Below, one piece after another: positions 21,099-32,129 of a stretch of 64,000 nt of DNA. Source of the stretch: Dysidea avara (lineage: Eukaryota > Porifera > Demospongiae > Dictyoceratida > Dysideidae); NCBI RefSeq assembly GCF_963678975.1, contig NC_089275.1, forward strand, positions 22,381,977 to 22,445,976, read 5' to 3'. How positions within the stretch are numbered: position 1 is the stretch's first letter; each line of letters opens with the position of its first letter. The notes beneath the pieces are model-generated. The model made no database searches and was not told the origin of the DNA. It saw nothing but the letters and a program-made list of their open reading frames with translations. The translations under genes were made by a program, and so were the position numbers.

Positions 21099-23200
21099 TA
21101 TAGTTGTATCTAAAACCGTCCGTATAAACCACAAACAACGCTGGATTAGTCGCAACATCAAACAGCTAAGGAGGCGTAAGCAGAGGTACTACAACAAAGC
21201 AAGATCCTCAAATTCAATTTCTTACTGGAATAGGTTTAAAGATATTAAGAGAACTATGCAAAGGGAAACTAGACGTGCTTTCAATCAGTATATGTATAAG
21301 ACTATCCACAATCCTTATGTGTATGGTAAGCGGAAAATGTTCTATAAGTACATCAAATCTTTAAGATCTGATCACACTGGTATACCCTCCTTAGAAAGAA
21401 ATGGGCAATCCTATACAACAAGTCAAGAAAAAGCGAGGATCTTGAACGAGTACTTCTGTACTGTTTTTACACCAGACAGAAATGATGAAGACCTGCCAAC
21501 CATTGGGGACTCTCCTTTCTCAAGTATTTCTAAAATCAATTTACAGGCCTCTGGAATAACTAAGCTTCTAAAAGATCTTGATCCATCAAAAGCTGCAGGA
21601 CCCGACCACATCCCTGCTAAATTTCTGAAGATGTTTGCAGAAGATTTGACTCCATGTTTGTTCATTTTGTTTTCAGCTTCCCTTAAACAAGGCATAATCC
21701 CTACAGATTGGAAAAAAGCAACAGTATCACCTATTTTCAAGAAAGGATCACGATCCGACCCAGCCAACTACAGGCCCATTTCACTCACTTCTTTATTATG
21801 TAAAACTTTAGAGCACATTGTTTACTCGCATGTGATGGGTTATTTAGAACGTAACAATATCCTCTCAACCAATCAGTTTGGCTTCCGCCAAAAACGCTCT
21901 GCTGATCTTCAACTACTATTAACCGTCCATGACTTAGCATCCAGTTTAAATGACAATGCACAAACTGATTGCATACTGCTGGATTTCAGCAAGGCTTTCG
22001 ACAAAGTTTCCCATAAACTATTACTGTTAAAGTTAAGGTACTACGGAATTACCGGAGAGACAATTAACTGGATTCAGTCTTTTTTAACCAACCGTAAACA
22101 GCAAGTTGTTTGTGATGGTTCTATTTCAGAAGTTGTCAATGTTACCAGTGGAGTACCTCAGGGCTCTGTATTGGGCCCCTTACTGTTCCTTGTTTTTATA
22201 AATGACTTACCCAGCTGTATCAAATCTACTTGTCGCCTATTTGCAGATGATTGTCTATTGTATCGCCAAATTCACTCTAAGCATGACTCCGATGTCCTAC
22301 AGAATGATTTACATTGTCTGGAACATTGGGCAAACAAATGGTTTATGCAATTTAACCCAATTAAATGTGTCGTTTTAACAATTACTCACAAAGTGCATCC
22401 AACTGTCACACACTACACACTGTATGATCAAATGCTTGCCCATGTACAGGAAGCTAAATACTTAGGACTTACATTAGACAGTAAACTTACTTTCAACAAG
22501 CATATTGAGTGTATCTGTAAAAGAGCTAACTCCGCCCTAGCATTTATAAGAAGAAACACTCATTTCTGTCAGAGGAATATTAGAGTTGATGCTTATTGTA
22601 CATATGTCAGACCAATTTTGGAGTACGCAGCTTTTGTTTGGTCCCCCTATACCAACATTAACATTAACAAATTAGAATCTGTTCAAAGGAGAGCTGCTAG
22701 ATATGTGATGTCTGATTTTAACAGATACAGCAGTGTTTGTGAAATGTTATCAACTTTACAGTGGGACAGCTTGAAGAAAAGACGAGATATTCAGTCTTTA
22801 TGTGTCCTCTATAAAATCTTAAATAGTTTAATAGATGTTTCACTCCCAGAATGTATGATTAAAAACTCTCTTATCACTAGAGGTCACAACAAAAGATTTG
22901 TTACAATATCTTCAACAGTTAATAGCTATAAGTACAGTTTTTTTCCACGAGTAGTCCCTCAGTGGAATGCTTTACCAAGTGTCACTGTCAATGCACCAAC
23001 TCTACAACAATTCTCTACACTTGTACACTAGTGATCTCTTCAATTACTTAATTACTTATCTTTAATTAATTTACTTACTTAATTACTTATACTTAATTAA
23101 TTAACTTACTTATTTACTTACATTCTAATTTAATTTGTAACTAATCATTGTACTATGCTCATGCATATGAGTCTTACAATTATAAAATATAATAATATTT
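21099..23200 (+). mobile_element. LINE A, long copy inside the MULE
   Basis: This is a CR1/L2-like element 5'-truncated downstream of its endonuclease. It ends in an ATAATA-type tail next to MULE sequence. Its 3' half is almost identical to the fragment at 1918-2829. Sequence left of about 21098 is not LINE-like in frame, so the 5' edge is approximate. Confidence 0.82.
21256..23031 (+). CDS. LINE A reverse transcriptase (truncated ORF2)
   Basis: The frame of 591 residues from the first ATG is open upstream to about 21099 (RWISRNIKQLRRRKQRYYNK), so the real start is lost. Blocks in order: SKAAGPDHIPAKFL, KKGSRSDPANYRPISLTS, NQFGFRQKRS, CILLDFSKAFDKVSHKLL, SGVPQGSVLGPLLFLVFIND, active-site FADD, and the thumb RRNTHFCQRNIRVDAYCTYVRPILEYA. 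It closes with PQWNALPSVTVNAPTLQQF. The catalytic residues are intact and there is no internal stop. Only the 5' endonuclease part is missing, so a recently inserted truncated copy fits. Coding for a host function is unlikely. Confidence 0.88.
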   Translation: MQRETRRAFNQYMYKTIHNPYVYGKRKMFYKYIKSLRSDHTGIPSLERNGQSYTTSQEKARILNEYFCTVFTPDRNDEDLPTIGDSPFSSISKINLQASGITKLLKDLDPSKAAGPDHIPAKFLKMFAEDLTPCLFILFSASLKQGIIPTDWKKATVSPIFKKGSRSDPANYRPISLTSLLCKTLEHIVYSHVMGYLERNNILSTNQFGFRQKRSADLQLLLTVHDLASSLNDNAQTDCILLDFSKAFDKVSHKLLLLKLRYYGITGETINWIQSFLTNRKQQVVCDGSISEVVNVTSGVPQGSVLGPLLFLVFINDLPSCIKSTCRLFADDCLLYRQIHSKHDSDVLQNDLHCLEHWANKWFMQFNPIKCVVLTITHKVHPTVTHYTLYDQMLAHVQEAKYLGLTLDSKLTFNKHIECICKRANSALAFIRRNTHFCQRNIRVDAYCTYVRPILEYAAFVWSPYTNININKLESVQRRAARYVMSDFNRYSSVCEMLSTLQWDSLKKRRDIQSLCVLYKILNSLIDVSLPECMIKNSLITRGHNKRFVTISSTVNSYKYSFFPRVVPQWNALPSVTVNAPTLQQFSTLVH

Positions 23201-25069
23201 TCCGAGATTTGAATATCGATCACGTGAGTGCCTGTTTCATGCATTGGATTGCTCTATGCGTTTACAGGGCGAGAAAGCCGTATTGTTAGGTATTTATAAG
23301 CTTTGTATCATTGCTGTTGGAGACTGTCTCACTGATGTATCAACCATTCTGGTATTTGTTTGCAAAAATCGCGTCATTTTGGCCGAATTTCAGCATATAG
23401 ATGGCTAACAAGCTTCAATTATAATCATACTCCGCATGCAGGTGCTTTACCTAGTACTGGTCATTGCTGACCCACGGCGCAGTTGCTGCTCTGCTTGTCC
23501 TGTGCTCCAGAGGAAGAAACATTTTGTCTGTTGTCAAAAAGCTGCACAGATCGTGCTGCCACCAGAAACTGACTAATAAAATCAAACCAATACTTTGAGT
23601 TGATGATAGACTACTTGAACAATGTTGAGAGTGAATATCGTGGCATACGAAGAACCCTACGAACCGCTGCAGCGAAAAATCACGTGATTTTAAGACATTT
23701 GTATCGTTTTCTACCAGAAGAAAGAGACAAACTTGGCTGCCACGCTGGTGTTATTCAAGTTACACTTAGCCTAACACATGACAATAGTTAGGTAGTTGAT
23801 TGGAGGATATCGATTTTTCGCGTTGCGGACCCTATATAATAGAGCTCAGCAGTCATTTACCCTAAAAGAACAGTCAGACAAGCTTAGTTGTGACTGCTCT
23901 ATTAGAGTATCTCGATCTTTGGGTGTAGTTTTTATGCTTGCAAGTGGTTATATTTTGAGCTGCAGAAGAATATCCATTTGACTTTTACATTTCCAGAAAT
24001 TACTCCAGGAATATTTGGGAATAATTTTAGGAATAAAAAAAGAACTGCCAGAAAGAACAATAGGCAATTTAAAAGGCATAATGTACTCAAGCCTAACTCC
24101 AAGGTATTTGGTGGTTGTAACTTCCTTGATAGGGGATATTGCGATAAAGTAAGTATGAGTTATTGGGCTCTTTATATTTGTAGTGCGTAAAAATTTGCAT
24201 TTTGAAGGGTTGAAAGGCATTTGCCATTTAAGTGACTATTCTTCAAGGGCATCTAAATCTCACTGTAGAGAGATGCAATCATCCTTCAAGTAAACATAAG
24301 AATATAAAAGGACATCATCAGCATAGAGTCTTACTTTGCTTCAAACACAAGTAGTGGAGATCATCGATATACATCAGAAATAATAGGGGGCTAACACTGT
24401 TCCTCCATGGCACACCTGAAAGTACATGAGTTGCATGACTTTTAATGTTGTTTACAATGACACGCTGGGATCTGTTGGTTAGAAAAGCTTGGAGCCAAGT
24501 TAATATTGGTCCACAAATTCCGTAATGTGAGTTTCTGATACATCCGGGCATGTGGGACTTTACCAAAAGCTTGCTAAAGTCAAGAGTTAAAACAAAAAAA
24601 AGAATGTGACCCTCAAAAAGGCTATGGTGAAAAAAGATGTGAAATCTAAGGTGGCTGCCAAGAAAATGATTGTGATGGTAGGTTAATGGTAAAAATTTTA
24701 ATAACAACAATTCAGGTGAATTTTGGTGCCGCTTGGTCTTGGCACAAAATTCACCTGAATTGTTGTTATTAAACTTTTACCATTAACCTACCATCACAAC
24801 CATTTCTTGGCCGTCACCTTGGATTTCATATCTTTTTTCACCATAGCCTTTTTGAGGGCTGCACTCTTTTTACAGCTTAGCTGTTTTGGATTAGATTTCA
24901 CTTCTTTTTGTATTTGTATATCCCAAAGCTGGCCTATGGCCATGCAGCTTTAGGGCTTTTTCAACCTATCTTTTTTTCTTTATCACAGGAAGAAGAAAAG
25001 ATGAAGCAAATGTTAAATACTTTAAATATTTCTGTTTTTATCAGTAAATGTACTAATTATATATATAAT

Positions 25070-25324
25070 ACTATTTTGGTACTAGAGTAATTAATGATTG
25101 GAACAATCTTACGAGTGATATTGTAGGAAATTCTTTATTAAATAATTTTAAATCAGCTATAGATAATTACTTTTATGACTATAGATTTATGTTAATGTAA
25201 TAATTATATTCATAGTTAATTTTTGTTCATTGCATCTAATTTATGTATGTATATGTATGTAATTGAATGGGTGTACAGGCTTCTAAGCCTCAACCCAAAT
25301 CACATCATAATCATAATCATAATA
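25070..25324 (+). mobile_element. LINE H, 3' fragment
   Basis: The frame FGTRVINDWNNLTSDIVGNS... FKSAIDNYFYDY and stop is the C-terminus of a CR1/L2-like LINE. A 3' UTR with a TACAGGCTTCTAAGCCTC hairpin and an ATAATC repeat tail follows. It sits in the linker of Helitron copy P and is 5'-truncated to about 255 bp. Confidence 0.75.
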
Positions 25325-25600
25325 CATATCAAGACACACGGTAGTGTGTCGTACGGTCCAAGAAGCCGGCGCGTAACACCCGTGAGTATATTGACAGGAA
25401 GAAAGAAAACGCAATTTTCGCACCTCCATAGCTCTGTGCTGCCTTGATGAAACAAAACGATTTTTGCTGTGGACACTCCCTCCACCTTCAGCACTCCACA
25501 TTCCAAATTTGAGCGAAATCGCTTCAAGCGTTCCCGAGATATGCGACTTCAAAAATTGGCTTAGTTTCTTCGTTTTTTTCTTCCTCTTTTCGCACACTTA

Positions 25601-25980
25601 GGCCACTCCAATTGGTAATTATGTTTCTGGTCAACCGCCCGCATCCTTTTTTGGAGAATGTTAAATTTCAGAAATAACACGAGATACATGGGTAAAATTC
25701 CCGCATCAGCTTTTTGAAAAACCTGGATTTCAGAAACAAATATTGGGCTGCAACAAGTATGCTAAATCTAACCATAATTTGTATTTTATCAGTGAAAACC
25801 TGCAAGAAATGGACATAGTGCATAGTACAGATCGATATACTCTAATAGAACAGTCAGTAAATCACAAAAGTACTCTAATTGAGCAGTCACTTCATTGTTA
25901 CTTTGGTGCTGAATTCCGTCCGCCCGCACCTAGGACTCATTTTCAAAGGACCAGAAACATAATTACCAATTGGAGTGGCC
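25601..25980. mobile_element. Harbinger-type MITE (TTA duplication)
   Basis: The ~30-bp inverted ends begin GGCCACTCCAATTGGTAATT. TTA is duplicated at 25598-25600 and 25981-25983. The matching tails of the other Helitron copies (for example 37725: CACACCTACAATAACTGC) show the empty site. A TTA target with GG-starting ends fits PIF/Harbinger. It carries two cassette copies (25830-25890). Confidence 0.82.
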
Positions 25981-26519
25981 TTACAAAAACTGCTATAAAA
26001 GGCGAATGCAATATCAGATTGCCTTGAAATTTGGCACACTGAAGGGGGTATAAAGGCGCATCTCTGTACCAACTTTGGCTACAATACGATAAACAGGCAA
26101 AGCATTATGAGCGATTATACAAGAAAAATAACACCAATATGTTGTCACGCCTATACGGTAAACCGCGTATGGGAAGAAGCTGAAATTCGGTGGGTGAATA
26201 GGTTAACTATTGAACCTCAAACCTTTTGTGGTTTGAAAGAAATCGAGCTAAAAACCAGGAAGATACAACGAAAAAACCAACAGTGTGTAACAATTACGCA
26301 ATCGAGATTAGCTAATAAAAACCTACTACTTGCCACGCCTACCAGATAAACCGCTTGGGGTAATGCTTTGAAAATCGCTGTATAGATGGAGTAATCATCT
26401 TAGAAAGACTCTTCAATGGTGTAGAAGAATCAGACTTAAAGCCACGGAGTTATAACACGAAATCCAACTTGGTGCAGCAGGTGCGAGATCGAGATACTCT
26501 AATAGAGCAGTCACCCTGA

Positions 26520-28280
26520 AGAGAATTCAAGAGATCAGCTACAAACAAGTAACCTGTATAGAGATCAGCTACAAACAAATCACCCTGTAGAGAGATCAGC
26601 TACAAACAATTCACCCTGTAGAGAGAACAGCTAGAAGAAGTTACCTCGTAGGGAGTTCATGCAACTATGGAAAGAGATAGTTCAGCTAGAATAAATCACC
26701 TTGTAGAGTTCAGCTACAAAGAAACTATACCATGTAGAGAGTTCAGCTACAAACAAATCGCCCTGTAGAGAGATCAATAGAAGAAATTACCTTGTAGAGA
26801 GTTCAGCTACAAACAAATCACCCTGTAGAAAGATCAGCTAGAAGAAGTTACCTTGTAGAGAGTTCAGCTACAAAGAAACCATCATGTAGAGAGTTCAGCT
26901 GCAAACAAATCACCTGTAGAGAGTTCAGCTACAAACAAATCTCCCTATAGAGACATCAGCTAGAAGAAGTTTCCTTGTAGAGAGTTCAGCTACAAACAAA
27001 TCACCCTGTAGAAAGATCAGCTAGAAGGAGTCACCTTGTAGAGAGTTCAGTTACAAAGAAACCATCATGTAGAGAGTTCAGCTACAAACTAGTGACCTTG
27101 TAGAGACATCAGCTAAAAGAAATTACCTTGCATAGAGTTCAGCTACAAAGAAACCATCATGTAGAGATTTCAGCTGCAAACAAATCACCTGTAGAGAGTT
27201 CAGCTACAAACAAATCTCCCTGTAGAGAGATCAGCTAGAAGAAGTTTCCTTGTAGAGAGTTCAGCTACAAACAAATCACCCTGTAGAAAGACGAGCTAGA
27301 AGAAGTTACCTTGTGGAGAGTTCAGCTACAAAGAAAACATCATGCAGAGAATTCAGCTGCAAACAAATCACCAGTAGATAGTTCAGCTACAAACAAAACT
27401 CCCTATAGAGAGATCAGCTAGAAGAAATTACCTTGTAGAGAGTTCAGATACAAAGAAACCACCATGTAGAGAGTTCAGCTGCAAACAAATCACCTGTAGA
27501 GAGTTCGGCTACAAACAAATCTCCCTGTAGAGAGATCAGCTAGAAGAAATTTCCTTGTAGAGAGTTCAGCTACAAACAAATCACCCTGTAGAAAGACGAG
27601 CTAGAAGAAGTTACCTTGTGGAGAGTTCAGCTACAAACAAAATTCCCTATAGAGAGATCAGCTAGAAGAAATTACCTTGTAGAGAGTTCAGATACAAAGA
27701 AACCACCATGTAGAGAGTACAGCTGCAAAAAAATCACCTGTAGAGAGTTCGGCTACAAACAAATCTCCCTGTAGAGAGATCAGCTAGAAGAAGTTTCCTT
27801 GTAGAGAGTTTAGCTACAAACAAATCACCCGGTAGAGAGATTAGCTAGAAGAAATTACCTTGTAGAGAGTTCAGCTACAATGAAACCACCATGTAGAGAG
27901 TTCAGCTGCAAAGAAATCCCCCTGTAGAAAATTCAGCTACAAACAAATTGCTCTGTAGAAAGATCAGTTAGAAGAAGTTACCTTGTAGAGAGTTCAGCTA
28001 CAAAGAAACCATATGCATTCTGTAAAGAACTCAGCTGCAAACAAATCACCTGCACAGAATTGTGCTACAAACAAATCACCCTGTATAAAGATCAACTAGA
28101 AGAAGTTACCTCGTAGATAGTTCAGCTATAAACAAATCACCCTGTAGAGAGATCAGCTAGAAGAAGTTACCTTGTAGATCGTTCAGCTACAAACAATTCA
28201 CCCTGTAGAGAGAGCAGCTAGAAGAAGTCACCTTGTAGAGTGTTCAGTTACAAAGAAACCACCATGTAGAGAGTTCTGCA
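26520..28280 (-). repeat. ~31-bp minisatellite array of copy M
   Basis: Reverse-strand units (TACAAACAAATCACCCTGTAGAGAGATCAGC and variants) run for about 1.75 kb. The same three unit types as in copy 1 alternate, and some ~185-bp blocks are repeated almost exactly (for example around 27230-27420 and 27530-27700). This indicates local unequal exchange or slippage. Confidence 0.85.
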
Positions 28281-28789
28281 ATAAATAAATGTATTATTTA
28301 AATATAATTTGTACATTTACTGATAAAATCAGAAAGTACATTTGCTTCATCTTTTCTTCTTCCTGTAGTAAAGAAAAAAAGACAGGTTAAAAAAGTCCCA
28401 ATGCCGGCCATAGGCCGGCTTTGGGGTATACAAATACAAAAAGAAATGAAATCTAATCCAAAACAGCCAAGCTGTAAAAAACAGTGCGGCTCTCAAAAAG
28501 GCTATGATGAAAAAAGATATGAAATCCAAGATGGCGGCCAAGAAATGGCTGTGATGGTAGGTTAATGGTAAAAATTTTAATAACGGCAATTTAGGTGAAT
28601 TGTGTGCCAAGACCAAGCGGCACAAAAATTCACCTGAATTGTCGTTATAAAATTTTTACTATTAACCTACCATCACAGCCATTTCTTGGCCGCCACCTTG
28701 GATTTCATATCCTTTTTCACCATAGCCTTTTTGAGGGCTGCACTGTTTTTTTACAGCTTAGCTGTTTTGGATTAGATATTCATTACAGA

Positions 28790-29395
28790 ACTCTATATAC
28801 ATGGTGGTTTCTTTGTAACTGAACACTCTACAAGGTGAATCCTTCTAGCTGATCTCTCTGCAGGGTGAATTATTTGTAGCTGAACTATCTACAAGGTAAC
28901 TTCTTCTAGCTGATCTCTCTACAGGGTGATTTGTTTGTAGTTGAACTCTCTACATAATGGTTTCTTTGTAGCTGAACTCTCTACAAGGTAGCTTCTTCTT
29001 GCTGATGTCTCTACAGGGTCACTAGTTAGTAGCTGAATTCTCTACAAAGTGACTTCTTCTAGCTTACAGAGTGATTTGTTTGTAGCTGTTAATTCTCTAC
29101 AGGTGATTTGTTTGCAGCTGAACTCTCTACATAATGGTTTCTTTGTAGCTGAACTCTCTACAAGGTAGCTTCTTCTTGCTGATGTCTCTACAGGGTCACT
29201 AGTTAGTAGCTGAATTCTCTACAAGGTGACTTCTTCTAGCTGATCTTTCTACAGAGTGATTTGTTTGTAGCTGTTAATTCTCTACAGGTGATTTGTTTGC
29301 AGCTGAACTCTCTACTTGGTGGTTTCTTTGTAGCTGAACTCCCTACAAGGTAACTTCTTCTAGCTTATCTCTCTATAGGGTGAATTGTTTGTAGC
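28790..29395 (+). repeat. ~31-bp minisatellite array of copy P
   Basis: Forward-strand units of the same family. A ~180-bp block (TTGTTTGTAGTTGAACTC region at about 28925 and again near 29105) occurs twice in tandem. The array is cut by the hAT-type element at 29396 and shortly resumes at 30300. Confidence 0.82.
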
Positions 29396-30299
29396 CAGAG
29401 GCGTAGCTAAGGGGGGGCAAGGGGGGGTATTTGCCCTCCCATCACTAAATGATTTTTTTAAAACCTTCGTCACAAGTTTACCAGTATTAAAATGACTGTA
29501 AATTATGTACACTACTACGCGGTATCACCAGGGGTTGCTAGTGAATGCGCACACACAACATTCAACTCGCTCGTGAACCCATCGAACGAAAATATTAGAC
29601 ACATAGACTTCTATATTTAGCCTAGATTACTCGCGTGATAGAACATTTTTGAATCTAAAAAGAGTAACCCCGCTTCTCCACGGAAGGAGTCACAACTCAC
29701 AAGTGACAAAGGAAACCAGATGATGCTACGAACCTACTGTCTACGAGGTGATAAAGTGTTAGCTAAATAAATGTACCAAGTTTATTTTATCGAGTCGATC
29801 ACACTGGACCTTTGTACGTACGGCAGTGCAGTCTGTTTTTACTTTGTCAGTCAGCCGGTCAGGTGGATCAGTCAAGCTTAAAAGTTCTGCTAGCAAGACA
29901 GGTGGGATTTCGTGCAATACATGGCATTTGAATTTCGCTGAGTGAAGTGAGTGAATACGTCATCCTGTCAGCAGTATGCTAGGACTGCAGCACAGGCTGT
30001 GGCTAACGTAAAGTAACCTGTATTTGCACTAAAGTATTAGCTCTACCGGACTGTGGATGAATTTGTTGGAGTACAGTTGTGGCACGTGCGATGATGCTCG
30101 ACGAATATAGCTACCTCGATTGGAAGCAGTCAGTACTGAAATGGTTACGTAGCTAGTTATTTAAGCTGTAATAATACGACACCGTATGTTGGCTAGCCCA
30201 CCATTGGGTCATTAGCCTTTTTTTCAATTATGAATGATTTTGAGTGTTTCGTGGGGGCATGCCTGCCCCTCCATCACCTTCTGGCTAGCTACGCCCCTG
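29396..30299. mobile_element. hAT-type non-autonomous element
   Basis: The ends are CAGAGGCGTAGCTAAGGGGG and, inverted, CAGGGGCGTAGCTAGCCAG. TTTGTAGC is perfectly duplicated at 29388-29395 and 30300-30307, an 8-bp hAT-like duplication within a minisatellite unit. The 904-bp interior has no open frame of note. Confidence 0.8.
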
Positions 30300-31244
30300 T
30301 TTGTAGCTGAACTCTCGGCAGGGCGATTTGTTTGTAGCTGATCTCTATACAGGTTACTAGTTTCTAGCTGATCTGAATTCTTTTCAGGGTGACTGCTCTA
30401 TTAGAGTATCCCGATCTCGCACTTGCTACACCAAGTTGGATTTCGTGTTATAACTCCGTGGCTTTAAGTCTAATTCTTCTACACCATTGAAGAGCCTTTC
30501 TAAGATGATTACCCCATCTGTAAAGCGAATTTCAAAGCATTATTCCAAGCGGTTTTTCTGGTAAGCGTGGAAAGTAGTCGTTTTTATAATATATTCTCGA
30601 TTGCGTAATTGTTACACACTGTTGATTTTTTCATTGTATCTTCCTGGTTTTTAGCTTAATTTCTTTCAATCCACAAAAGGTTTGAGGTTCAATAGTTAAC
30701 CTATTCACCCACCGATTTTCAGCTTCTTCCCATAAGCGGTTTACCCTGTAGGCGTGACAACATATTGGTGTTATTTGTCATGAACAATCGCTAATAACTC
30801 TTTACCTGTTTATTGCATTCCAGCCAAAGTTGGTACAGAGATGCGCCTTTATATCCCCCTTCTGTGTGCCAAATGTCAAGGCAATCGGACATTGCGTTCG
30901 CGTTTTATAGCAGTTTTTGTAAGTGTGCGAAAAGAAAAATAAGATAAAAACGAAGAAACTAAGCCAATTTGTGAAGTCGCATATCTCGGGAACGCTTAAA
31001 GCGATTTTGCTCAAATTTGGAATGTGGTGTACTGAAGTTGGAGGGCGTGTCCACATCAAAAATCGTCTTGTTCCATGAAGGCAGCACAGAGCAACGGAGG
31101 TGCTAAAATTGCGTTTTCTTTCTTCCTGTCATGCAATATATACTCACAGGTGTTGCGCGCCAGCTTCTTGGACCGCACGACACACTACTGTGTGTCTTGA
31201 TAGAAGTTACTTCACTCGAAGACATATACGGTAGAAACTAAGGG

Positions 31245-31400
31245 AGTTGGGTAGCTGGGAGCCACGTAGCACAATGGTAAGACACTGGACTCAAGTACTG
31301 GAGGTCCCTGGTTTGATTCCCGCTCAAGACATTTTTTTGTTTTGTTTGAGGACCTTTTATGCATAAGTTCTATTTTTATTCATGTAACTGCCGCGGAACA
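31245..31400 (+). mobile_element. SINE with tRNA-derived head, copy 1
   Basis: TAGCACAATGGTAAGAC (box A) at 31267 and GGTTTGATTCC (box B) at 31310-31320 have tRNA spacing. They are followed by a T-rich stretch and a body that resembles the copy at 33190. No full cloverleaf 3' half is seen, so it is a SINE rather than a tRNA gene. Confidence 0.65.
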
Positions 31401-32129
31401 ATTGAACAGGCATTTAAATTTAGCTAATTATTCCATCCTGGCTGCCTTTTACCATCTAACAATTTTGCTCACGTGGGTGCGTACGGGTAAACATAGGTAG
31501 ATAAGTACACACACCCTTGCGAAGCGCGCGACCACAGCCCGCCCCCGGCCGGCTGTGGGCGCGCCTGGCCCAAACACCAAAATAGTAAACCAAAGAGACT
31601 CAACAAACAACGTCTCGAATATTTTTTATTACGTTGTCCGATACCGACGGGCACTTGATCCACAAACAACACAACAGCAATATGATTCAACAATATTCTC
31701 TTCAATAAACAAAAACAAAGTGTATAGCTATAGCCCAAGATGAGTCATACGTAAATAGCTACGTCTAGCTATAGTGATTTTAAATAAACCTCAGTAGCTA
31801 ATCCAGTCTACAGTGTCATGAGTGTGCCCATCGTCATGCAACTATATACTCATTCTGGTGAGAAATAATTTGTTTAGTCATCAGTTAGCGGACATTTGCT
31901 ATACTTTGTACATTGGCAAAAACTGAGAAAAAGCATTTTAATTCATTCAGCTATATAGCTAGCTAGCTAGCTACTACGATTAGTACTTGACGTAGAAATG
32001 ACCATGACAGTATATCACAGATGCTCAGGGCTAATGGATTTGAACTGGCCTTCCCTTCAAAATCCAAAATAGAAAACATTTTCGCCTCCTTTCACTTTAT
32101 AAAGTAGCTAACTTATCATTTCAAAGTTC
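31401..32129. other. Stretch without a supported gene
   Basis: A GC-richer patch (31500-31570, CGCGCGACC/GGCCGGCTGTGGGCGCGCC) could be a remnant of an element end. No coding region, RNA gene or clear repeat boundary is recognised in the rest. Confidence 0.35.

Larger units (their letters stand above)
19436..23834. mobile_element. Mutator-like element (MULE) with long inverted arms
   Basis: Both ends begin TAGGGTCCGYAACGCGAAAAA in inverted orientation. The flanks are the 9-bp direct repeat TATAATAGA (19427-19435 and 23835-23843), the hallmark of Mutator. The arms pair for roughly 0.6-0.7 kb (19436-20540, with inserts, against 23240-23834). The left arm contains a MITE (19783-20111) and an extra ~130-bp AT-rich stretch near 20215-20345. 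The middle contains LINE A. No transposase is seen. The target was itself a copy of the dispersed cassette (GATCGAGATACTC before, AGCTCAGCAGTC after). Confidence 0.8.
19225..24095. mobile_element. hAT-type MITE split by a Mutator-like element
   Basis: The ends are TAGGCATGCGCACATTATGCC and, inverted, TAGGCTTGAGTACATTATGCC. Both flanks are ACTCCAAG (19217-19224 and 24096-24103), a perfect 8-bp duplication. The element lies within the KYLGV codons of LINE G. Its own length without the inner insertion is about 460 bp. A partial relative with the same right end lies at about 41730-41832. Confidence 0.8.
13550..24590 (-). mobile_element. LINE G, one old copy split by two large nested insertions
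   Basis: Three blocks on the minus strand read as one LINE. 24590-24104 encodes LDFSKLL, LTWLQAFLTNRSQRV, SGVP, LLFLMYIDDL, the YADD active site and KYLGV. 19224-18852 continues with GVLIDSKLTSNNHIQ and an EYASSVWAP-like thumb. 13702-13550 ends with the FPSTIKLWNSL-like C-terminus. Each gap is exactly a hAT-type MITE with 8-bp duplications (ACTCCAAG, and ATCGTGTT/ATCATGTT). Several stops and shifts lie in the LINE blocks, so it was dead and old when hit. Its 5' part is lost at the edge of the Helitron-like element starting near 24590. Confidence 0.78.
25329..28776 (-). mobile_element. Helitron-like element, copy M, inverted inside copy P
   Basis: On the plus strand it opens A-TCAAGACACACGGTAGTGTG (inverted 3' hairpin end) and closes GGCTGTTTTGGATTAGA-T (inverted 5' palindromic head). 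The flanking A (25328) and T (28777) fit insertion between A and T. From 5' to 3' on the minus strand the parts are head (28776-28452), linker (28451-28290), minisatellite (28280-26520), cassette (26514-26487) and tail. The tail contains a Harbinger-type MITE. This is the most complete copy. No coding capacity is seen. Confidence 0.72.
24590..31200 (+). mobile_element. Helitron-like element, copy P (carries copy M inside)
   Basis: A palindromic head (about 24590-24895, outer left tip degraded) and linker (24896-25069) are followed by LINE H, then copy M in reverse. Next come the minisatellite (28790-29395), a hAT-type insertion, a short array remnant, a cassette (30389) and the tail. It ends at the hairpin ACACACTACTGTGTGT and CTTGA before T (31201). 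Removing LINE H and copy M joins AATAC-(A)CATA to TATTCATTACAGAAC. This matches the unbroken linker of copy 1 (AATACATATATTTATTACAG). Confidence 0.65.

Noticed and set aside
25283-26349. Several 60-100 residue frames next to 25.3-26.3 kb (and similar ones at 30.8, 37.4 and 37.6 kb)
   Set aside because: They are the same Helitron tail read in different frames. They are not conserved as codons.
25329-31200. One TIR transposon with identical hairpin tips on both sides
   Set aside because: No duplication fits, and the linker of copy P is restored only if 25329-28776 is removed as a separate A/T insertion.
31260-31325. tRNA gene
   Set aside because: Boxes A and B are present, but the acceptor stem does not close and a related body follows, as in the copy at 33.2 kb. 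A SINE fits better.
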